Source: CAZVKN01 sp964627035
GTDB lineage: Bacteria; Electryoneota; AABM5-125-24; Hatepunaeales; Hatepunaeaceae
Length of the DNA stretch: 56,743 bases
Assembly: GCA_964627035.1 (NCBI GenBank)
Contig: CAZVKN010000017.1
Span: forward strand, 1-56,743
Direction: 5' to 3'
The translations under genes and the position numbers were made by a program. Shown piece after piece: positions 51,967-56,743 of the stretch; positions within the stretch are counted from its first letter, which is position 1; each line of letters starts with the position of its first letter. A model generated the notes under the pieces. It had not been told where the DNA came from and did not search any database. It saw nothing but the letters and a program-made list of their open reading frames with translations.

Positions 51967-52473
51967 TTAGCGTGACAATGTACTCAGGAACTTAACCACA
52001 TCTTGTGGTGATCGCAGTATAATCTTCTTAACATCGGGAAATTGATTCAAAATGTCAATGATTTTAGGTCGGATATCTCGCGGAAAACGCCATAACCACA
52101 CAATAAACTCCCAATCAAACTTCTCATTACACCCTTCAGCCATATCAGGACGTGTGCGACCGTACGATTGTGCAATCCTTTTTAATATTCGATAAAAACA
52201 GAGATAGCGTGAAGAGTCAAGAAAGATAACCGTATCTGCGCGTTCCATCCGAACGGGCAACGTCCTTGCAAAGTTGCCGTCAATGATCCATGAGTTCTTA
52301 GCTGTTAAATCTGCAACAACAGCATCCCATTCTGGTTGAGGAGTTTCTACCCATCCTGCATTCCAGAAGTGGGCATCGAGATGGATCACTTCAAGGTTTA
52401 ATAACTTGCCGAGTTGAATTGCCAATGTTGATTTACCGGCACCGCCGGAACCGATTATTAATATTCTTTTCAA
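51967..52473 (-). CDS. FlaR/adenylate-kinase-like P-loop protein
   Basis: A ~168-residue nucleotide-binding protein. It has the P-loop ILIIGSGGAGKSTLA, then HLDAHFWNAGWVETPQPEW and WIIDGNFARTLPVRMERADT, typical of 'DNA topology modulation protein FlaR'-like kinases. No good ATG exists at the conserved start. I use TTG at 52473; an ATG at 52530 would add 19 residues encoded by a hairpin repeat. The actual phosphorylation substrate is unknown. Confidence 0.75.
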   Translation of the reverse strand: MKRILIIGSGGAGKSTLAIQLGKLLNLEVIHLDAHFWNAGWVETPQPEWDAVVADLTAKNSWIIDGNFARTLPVRMERADTVIFLDSSRYLCFYRILKRIAQSYGRTRPDMAEGCNEKFDWEFIVWLWRFPRDIRPKIIDILNQFPDVKKIILRSPQDVVKFLSTLSR

Positions 52474-52490
52474 TTTAGAGATGCTGATAG

Positions 52491-52523
52491 CTGTAGTCGG
52501 GCTTGTCTCAAACCCGACTACAG
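52491..52523. repeat. Single-hairpin TTGTCTCAA-core repeat, copy 3
   Basis: Fifteen-base arms (CTGTAGTCGGGCTTG and complement with one mismatch) around TCT. Compared with copies at 29591 and 35349 it lacks the second hairpin. It sits between the potassium channel and the FlaR-like gene and overlaps the longest reading frame of the latter. Confidence 0.8.
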
Positions 52524-52526
52524 TTT

Positions 52527-53306
52527 TCATTCAATATCCTCTCCACAATGCGGACAAACCGACTTTTTCTTCTTTCTGCTCTGAATTTCCTCTACAAATC
52601 CGGATCCGAGTATTCCCGCAGGCAGCGCAAACAGACCGATCCCCATCAGAGCAATAATCATCGCCAAAAACTTCCCTGCCGCTGTGATCGGATAAACGTC
52701 ACCGTATCCAACTGTAGTCAAAGTCACGATCCCCCACCACATCGCTGCCGGAATGCTGGCAAATGCTTCAGGCTGAGCTTCTCGCTCAACATAGTACATC
52801 AGTGAGGATGCGATCACCAGCAGCACAAACAGTGCGAACAGCGTGATGAACAGCTCTCCTTTTGATTTGCGCATGACGTTAACGAGCGTCTGCATGGATG
52901 TGGAATACCGAACCAGCTTGAAAAGTCGAAAAAGTCTGAACGCCCTGAAGAATCGGAGATCTACCGGCACGATCATCGGCAGGTAGAACGGTGCAATAGC
53001 CAGCAGGTCAATCAATGCAATCGGGGACAAGATAAACTTTAGCCTACCGGAAACCGGATGCCGAAATCGTGCGTCTGATGTACATGCCCACAGACGGAGA
53101 AGGTACTCTACACTGAATACCACTACAGAGATTAGCTCAAACAACCTAAGCAGCTCTCCATACTGCCGATCTATGCTGGGGACGGTTTCGAGAATCACAG
53201 CGAGGATATTAAGGAATATCAGGGAAATGATAATGATATCAACTGTCCGTCCCGGGATGTCATGTGGTGAGGATCTTTCAAGAATCTCGTAGAGCCGCTT
53301 TTTCAT
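52527..53306 (-). CDS. Voltage-gated potassium channel (six-helix)
   Basis: A 259-residue channel from the ATG at 53306. S1-S3 are hydrophobic; S4 carries regularly spaced positive charges (RFFRAFRLFRLFKLVRY); the pore has the selectivity filter TLTTVGYGDVYP; S6 follows (MIIALMGIGLFALPAGI). The C-terminus ends RKKKKSVCPHCGEDIE, with one CxxC knuckle. The overall plan matches bacterial Kv (KvAP-like) channels. Starts at 53354 or 53378 are possible but less plausible. Confidence 0.93.
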   Translation of the reverse strand: MKKRLYEILERSSPHDIPGRTVDIIIISLIFLNILAVILETVPSIDRQYGELLRLFELISVVVFSVEYLLRLWACTSDARFRHPVSGRLKFILSPIALIDLLAIAPFYLPMIVPVDLRFFRAFRLFRLFKLVRYSTSMQTLVNVMRKSKGELFITLFALFVLLVIASSLMYYVEREAQPEAFASIPAAMWWGIVTLTTVGYGDVYPITAAGKFLAMIIALMGIGLFALPAGILGSGFVEEIQSRKKKKSVCPHCGEDIE

Positions 53307-53571
53307 ATCTCCATAGGATTGTTTGTGCGCAATTAATGTCACAATATACACCATAATTGTCCTGACCGCATCTGACAAAATCGTAATTACTTGTCAATCA
53401 GTAATTCGACCTTAATTACAGAGGGTAGTCGTCCGGAAATGGGGGAGCATAGAGTACACGCTTCAGCGTGTCTTCTTTACACCGGACAGGCTGAAGCCTG
53501 AACTCATCCCGATTTCAAACATGAATTCAATCAATGTTCAGATTAAGCCCAAATCTGGGAGCATTCACATC
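53307..53571. other. Intergenic region between channel and pdxS
   Basis: A divergent gap. It contains the composite CTTCAG repeat at 53452-53505 and otherwise no gene. The channel's promoter should lie near 53380-53420 on the minus strand but no clear boxes were seen. Confidence 0.45.
53452..53505. repeat. Double-hairpin repeat with CTTCAG cores, copy 2
   Basis: Hairpins ACACGC/GCGTGT over TTCA (53456-53471) and CAGGC/GCCTG over TGAA (53487-53500), in the same order and spacing as at 42320-42382. Confidence 0.85.
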
Positions 53572-53601
53572 TTGACTTAAGATGTATTTTCTCCATATAT
53601 T
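53572..53601 (+). promoter_or_regulatory. Predicted promoter of pdxST
   Basis: TTGACT (53572-53577), 18 bases, TATATT (53596-53601), in an AT-rich stretch 178 bases before the pdxS ATG. The long leader has no obvious riboswitch. Confidence 0.5.
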
Positions 53602-53778
53602 ATAGGGCAAGATTTACATCACTAAATTGATAGAAATACTGTCTGAAAGAATGTGGATGATTTGGTGATATTTCAGTAGTTTGATTGGAACGATCAGAGA
53701 TCAAATAGCACAATTCCAAACGGTTTGTCCGCATTTACCCGGACACCGCGAATAAAACAACAATCCTCGAGGACAGAA

Positions 53779-54690
53779 ATGTCACATAAAGATATGCCGA
53801 AACCTGAACCGGGAAAAGATGGATTTCTGTTGAAGGTCGGCTTTGCCGAGATGATGAAAGGTGGCGTTATCATGGACGTCACGAATGTTGAGCAGGCAAA
53901 AATAGCTGAAGATGCAGGTGCAGTAGCCGTTATGGCTCTTGAGCGTGTACCGTCGGACATCCGCAAGGAAGGGGGCGTTGCACGGATGGCGATGATTAAG
54001 GTAATCGAAGATATAATGAGCGCAGTCACGATTCCGGTGATGGCAAAGGTCAGAATCGGTCATTTTGTCGAAGCGGAACTGCTGCAGGCTCTCGGTGTGG
54101 ATTTCATTGATGAGTCAGAAGTTCTCACTCCTGCAGACGAGCACAATCACGTATATAAGCACGATTTTCGGGTGCCGTTCGTATGCGGCTGCACAAATCT
54201 TGCGGAAGCGCTGCGCCGTATAGGTGAGGGTGCTGCGATGATGCGCACAAAAGGTGAAGCAGGGACCGGCAATGTCGTTGAAGCGGTACGTCACATGCGG
54301 ATGGTGATAAGTGAGATCAATCGTCTCACAACGCTCCGTTCGGATGAGCTGATGGCTGAGTCAAAGAAGATGGGCGCACCATACGAGATAGTTGCTCAGG
54401 TGGCGGAAACAGGCAGACTGCCGGTACCGAACTTCGCAGCAGGCGGTTTGGCTACTCCGGCTGATGCTGCGCTGATGATGAAGCTCGGTGCGGAAGCTGT
54501 GTTTGTCGGATCCGGTATTTTCAAGTCTTCGGATCCACCTCTACGCGCCAAAGCGATTGTCCGCGCAACGACTCACTATCAAAATCCGGATGAAATATTG
54601 GAAGCTACCCGCAGCCTCGGTGAAGCTATGCCGGGTTTGGAGATGTCACAGATACCACCGGAAGAAATGCTGCACAATCGAGGCTGGTAG
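53779..54690 (+). CDS. pdxS: Pyridoxal 5'-phosphate synthase subunit PdxS
   Basis: A 303-residue synthase making PLP from ribose 5-phosphate, glyceraldehyde 3-phosphate and ammonia. GFAEMMKGGVIMDVTNVEQA, ALERVPSDIRKEGGVARM, IPVMAKVRIGHFVEA (catalytic Lys), EAGTGNVVEAVRHMR and FVGSGIFKSSDP are all present. The C-terminal tail is slightly longer than usual. ATG at 53779 chosen over an upstream frame from 53725. pdxT follows directly, starting on the last base of its stop. Confidence 0.97.
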   Translation: MSHKDMPKPEPGKDGFLLKVGFAEMMKGGVIMDVTNVEQAKIAEDAGAVAVMALERVPSDIRKEGGVARMAMIKVIEDIMSAVTIPVMAKVRIGHFVEAELLQALGVDFIDESEVLTPADEHNHVYKHDFRVPFVCGCTNLAEALRRIGEGAAMMRTKGEAGTGNVVEAVRHMRMVISEINRLTTLRSDELMAESKKMGAPYEIVAQVAETGRLPVPNFAAGGLATPADAALMMKLGAEAVFVGSGIFKSSDPPLRAKAIVRATTHYQNPDEILEATRSLGEAMPGLEMSQIPPEEMLHNRGW

Positions 54691-55268
54691 TGAAGATCGG
54701 TGTGCTGGCGATTCAGGGGGATTTCGTTCGACACGTGAAGTCATTGGAATCAATATCAGTGGATGCCGTTGAAATTCGATACTCACATCAGTTGAGCGGA
54801 TTGGATGGTATCATTATCCCGGGGGGGGAATCCACCACGTTCCATATCGTATTGGAGAGTGATGATCTCGGGCAGACACTACCACATGCACTTAGTGAAG
54901 GATTGCCTGCATGGGGTAGCTGTGCCGGATCAATCATGCTCGGATATGGCGAAGGTCGTCCTCCACGTTGGAATCTGATCAACGTGGAGACCGAGCGTAA
55001 CGGATATGGACGTCAGGTTGATTCGTTCGTATCACCTATTGAAGTGTCTGTTTTTGAGACAGTGTTCAACGGTGTGTTTATTCGTGCTCCCCGCTTTATT
55101 CAAGTGGGTGAGGAGGTGGAGATTCTGGCTAAGTTCAAAAACGAACCGGTTATGGTTCGTCAGGGAAGCATCCTCGCAACATCATTTCATCCTGAGCTGA
55201 CGCCGGACAACCGCATCCACCGCTATTTTGTCGAACAAGTTTGTTATCAGGCAATCCATCATTCTTAA
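54690..55268 (+). CDS. pdxT: Pyridoxal 5'-phosphate synthase glutaminase subunit PdxT
   Basis: A 192-residue class-I-type glutamine amidotransferase giving ammonia to PdxS. The start MKIGVLAIQGDFVRHVKSLE, oxyanion region IIPGGESTTF, nucleophile in GSCAGSIMLG, and the His/Glu pair in SFHPELT are present. GTG start overlaps the pdxS stop by one base. Together they are the DXP-independent vitamin B6 pathway. Confidence 0.96.
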   Translation: MKIGVLAIQGDFVRHVKSLESISVDAVEIRYSHQLSGLDGIIIPGGESTTFHIVLESDDLGQTLPHALSEGLPAWGSCAGSIMLGYGEGRPPRWNLINVETERNGYGRQVDSFVSPIEVSVFETVFNGVFIRAPRFIQVGEEVEILAKFKNEPVMVRQGSILATSFHPELTPDNRIHRYFVEQVCYQAIHHS

Positions 55269-55361
55269 TCTTACCCGCTATGCCAAATTTGATACCGCAA
55301 CTGCGGAATTACAGTATTGTCCATTTCTCTCATCAATCCTCTTTACTACAGGAGTAATGTT

Positions 55362-56483
55362 ATGTTTACAAAGCAAGAACTGAAAGAATTAGCTTCATAC
55401 GTTCTCGAAGACGCATGTTTTGTCAGCCTGTACCTCAATGTTGACCCAAAAGACAACCCAAAGGAAGAGTGGCAGATTCATTTCAAGAGCATGGCTCGTG
55501 AAGCGGTCGCCAATCTCACGGTCGGTGATGCGTGTGTTGCTCAGGATGAGATCAACAGAATCGAGAAGTTCCTTGCCGATAAACCTGATGGACTGAAACG
55601 AGGGTTAGCGATAATTAGCAGCCAAACAAAAGACTTCTGGCGAATGTATCATACTGCTATACCGTTTAGAAATGAGCTGATTATAGATAAAGATCCCTAT
55701 GTCAAGCCGCTGGCGCTGATGATTGATCAGTTCCAGCGATATCTGGTGGTTGTTGTCGGGCGTGAAACAGCGAGGCTGCTGATCGCACGAATGGGTGAGA
55801 TCGAAGAGATTGATACGATGGAAAAACCGAAACTCGATTTCAATCGAACACGCGACGGTGGAAAAGGTGACATGGGCGAGGTACGAGCTACCAAGAAGAT
55901 GGAGAAGGCGAGGCATCTGCTGTTCAAAGATGCGATCACATCAATGGAAAAGGTACTGCTGACAGAGGGGATCAAACGGGTTCTGATCGGTGGAACCGAT
56001 AAAGGACGAGGTCACTTCAAAGGTATGCTGTCTGACCATTTCAAGACCAATCGTATCGTTGATGAATTTTCAGTGGACAGTAATGCCAGTGAGCATGAGA
56101 TTCTGGAAAAGTTGATTCCGGTGATGAAAGATGTTGAATATCAATTCGAGCGAAAAGCATTGGATGATCTGTTCGACAGTGGGCGTGATGGGTCGGTGCT
56201 GGGGTTATCGGATGTATTGACTGCCCTACAGCAAGGAAACGTACAGAAGTTGTATGTTCTATCTGACGTGATCACCCCCGGAATGGTGTGTAAGAATTGT
56301 AGTGCATTAACTCCTGACCGTGATAGGTCATGTCCGTACTGTGAGGGTGAGATGGATCATGTCCCACACATGCTCGACCTTGCGATTCAAAAGGCACTGG
56401 ATCAAGGAGCGCGGGTTGATATGCTTCTTGAATCCGAACGACTGGAAAAGGTCGGAGGTGTGGGGGCTCTGTTAAGGTTTTAG
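55362..56483 (+). CDS. Bacterial archaeo-eukaryotic release factor (aeRF1)-like protein
   Basis: A 373-residue protein. The N-terminal part (FVSLYLNVDPKDNPKEEWQI) and middle part (LVVVVGRETARLLIARMGEI, FNRTRDGGKGDMGE, KRVLIGGTDKGRGHFKGMLS) match bacterial proteins with an eRF1-like core, where a GxGG/GGQ-type loop and a Rossmann-like domain occur. It ends with a four-cysteine zinc ribbon (CKNCSALTPDRDRSCPYCEG) followed by a C-terminal helix. The ATG at 55362 has AGGAG upstream. Such baeRF proteins are proposed to act in ribosome rescue or stress, but the function here is not known. Confidence 0.75.
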   Translation: MFTKQELKELASYVLEDACFVSLYLNVDPKDNPKEEWQIHFKSMAREAVANLTVGDACVAQDEINRIEKFLADKPDGLKRGLAIISSQTKDFWRMYHTAIPFRNELIIDKDPYVKPLALMIDQFQRYLVVVVGRETARLLIARMGEIEEIDTMEKPKLDFNRTRDGGKGDMGEVRATKKMEKARHLLFKDAITSMEKVLLTEGIKRVLIGGTDKGRGHFKGMLSDHFKTNRIVDEFSVDSNASEHEILEKLIPVMKDVEYQFERKALDDLFDSGRDGSVLGLSDVLTALQQGNVQKLYVLSDVITPGMVCKNCSALTPDRDRSCPYCEGEMDHVPHMLDLAIQKALDQGARVDMLLESERLEKVGGVGALLRF

Positions 56484-56496
56484 AAGTAAGTCTAAA

Positions 56497-56531
56497 AAAA
56501 AGGCTGCCTTACGATAAGGCAGCCTTTTCTC
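56497..56531 (+). terminator. Intrinsic terminator after the aeRF1-like gene
   Basis: A perfect stem AAAGGCTGCCTTA/TAAGGCAGCCTTT around CGA, preceded by A and followed by T-rich sequence. It can work on both strands. Confidence 0.93.
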
Positions 56532-56648
56532 ATATAGATTCGCACGAAGTGCAGATTGGGGGGCAATGACTCTTTGATCATTGTACCGTCAATATGTGGA
56601 ATTATCAGTTGAATGTCAAGCGGATTTTTTCTGAAGGCTTAAAATAAA

Positions 56649-56681
56649 AAGAAAGGGACCCTGACAGAAGAGTCCCTTTCC
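56649..56681. promoter_or_regulatory. Hairpin in the leader of the last gene
   Basis: AAAGGGAC and GTCCCTTT pair around a 13-base loop, ending about 22 bases before the ATG at 56703. It may be the 5' leader structure or the tail of a terminator pair. Confidence 0.6.
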
Positions 56682-56702
56682 ATCAAACAAGGAGATTTCA
56701 TT

Positions 56703-56743
56703 ATGAAATCAAAGCTATTACGCTCTAACAGCAATATAATACA
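56703..56743 (+). CDS. Start of a gene cut by the window edge
   Basis: An ATG preceded by CAAGGAGATTTC begins MKSKLLRSNSNII and is still open at the last base. Too short to identify. The basic start could be a signal peptide or a normal cytosolic start. Confidence 0.6.
   Translation, partial: MKSKLLRSNSNII

Noticed and set aside
1..56743. tRNA, rRNA, transposase or integrase genes
   Set aside because: Scanned by eye for conserved rRNA segments, tRNA cloverleaf ends and DDE/tyrosine recombinase motifs; none was convincing, although a small tRNA could be missed without a program.

Overview
The window reads as a chromosomal segment of a Gram-negative bacterium of the Fibrobacteres-Chlorobi-Bacteroidetes (FCB) superphylum, probably one of its uncultured candidate phyla. 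The main evidence is five very large or large exported proteins ending in a YPNPFN / PxPNPFN-type C-terminal sorting domain of the type IX secretion kind. Supporting evidence is an anaerobic-style 2-oxoacid:ferredoxin oxidoreductase beside succinyl-CoA synthetase, a methylmalonyl-CoA mutase catalytic subunit with a biotin carrier protein, and a DUF3078-like outer-membrane protein. The sequence alone does not fix the phylum. No rRNA, tRNA, CRISPR array, integrase or transposase gene was recognised.

Layout. (1) 437-9539: central-metabolism cluster on the + strand: a cPGS-like GTPase, carbamate kinase, sucC, sucD, the four-subunit 2-oxoacid:ferredoxin oxidoreductase korDABC, ndk and a 3-hydroxyacyl-CoA dehydrogenase. 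Three imperfect palindromes of one family sit between genes of this cluster. (2) 9683-14181: RND efflux adaptor and pump. (3) 14390-20309 on the - strand and 25179-27843 on the + strand: three related units made of a small exported-protein gene (frameshifted or decayed), a perfect hairpin, and a large propeller/Ig/sorting-domain protein. A ~205 bp leader, present in inverted orientation, bounds the interior island. (4) 20341-25043: CPBP protease, ECF sigma factor, anti-sigma factor, an HtrA-like lipoprotein whose whole catalytic triad appears replaced, an LVIVD propeller lipoprotein and a small basic protein. (5) 28004-36523: membrane protein, M23 peptidase, CapA-like protein, biotin carrier, Doc toxin with short antitoxin, methylmalonyl-CoA mutase large subunit, TauE/SafE exporter with its TIGR02186 partner, and fabD. 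(6) 36813-47633: two giant gingipain-fold (C25) paralogues that seem to lack the catalytic residues. (7) 47825-53306 on the - strand: half-size CtaA-like membrane protein, FetAB iron exporter, DUF3078 protein, SDR, helical-repeat protein, FlaR-like kinase and a voltage-gated K+ channel. (8) 53779-56483: pdxST and a bacterial archaeo-eukaryotic release-factor homologue, closed by a strong terminator.

The intergenic DNA is unusually rich in short hairpins. They fall into several families in which the loop or central core stays constant while the stem changes on both sides together: CGCCGT loops, TTGTCTCAA cores, CTTCAG cores and GACATTYYTGTC cores. This covariation, and the repeated small-gene/hairpin/sorting-domain units with their shared structured leader, are the least explained parts of the window.
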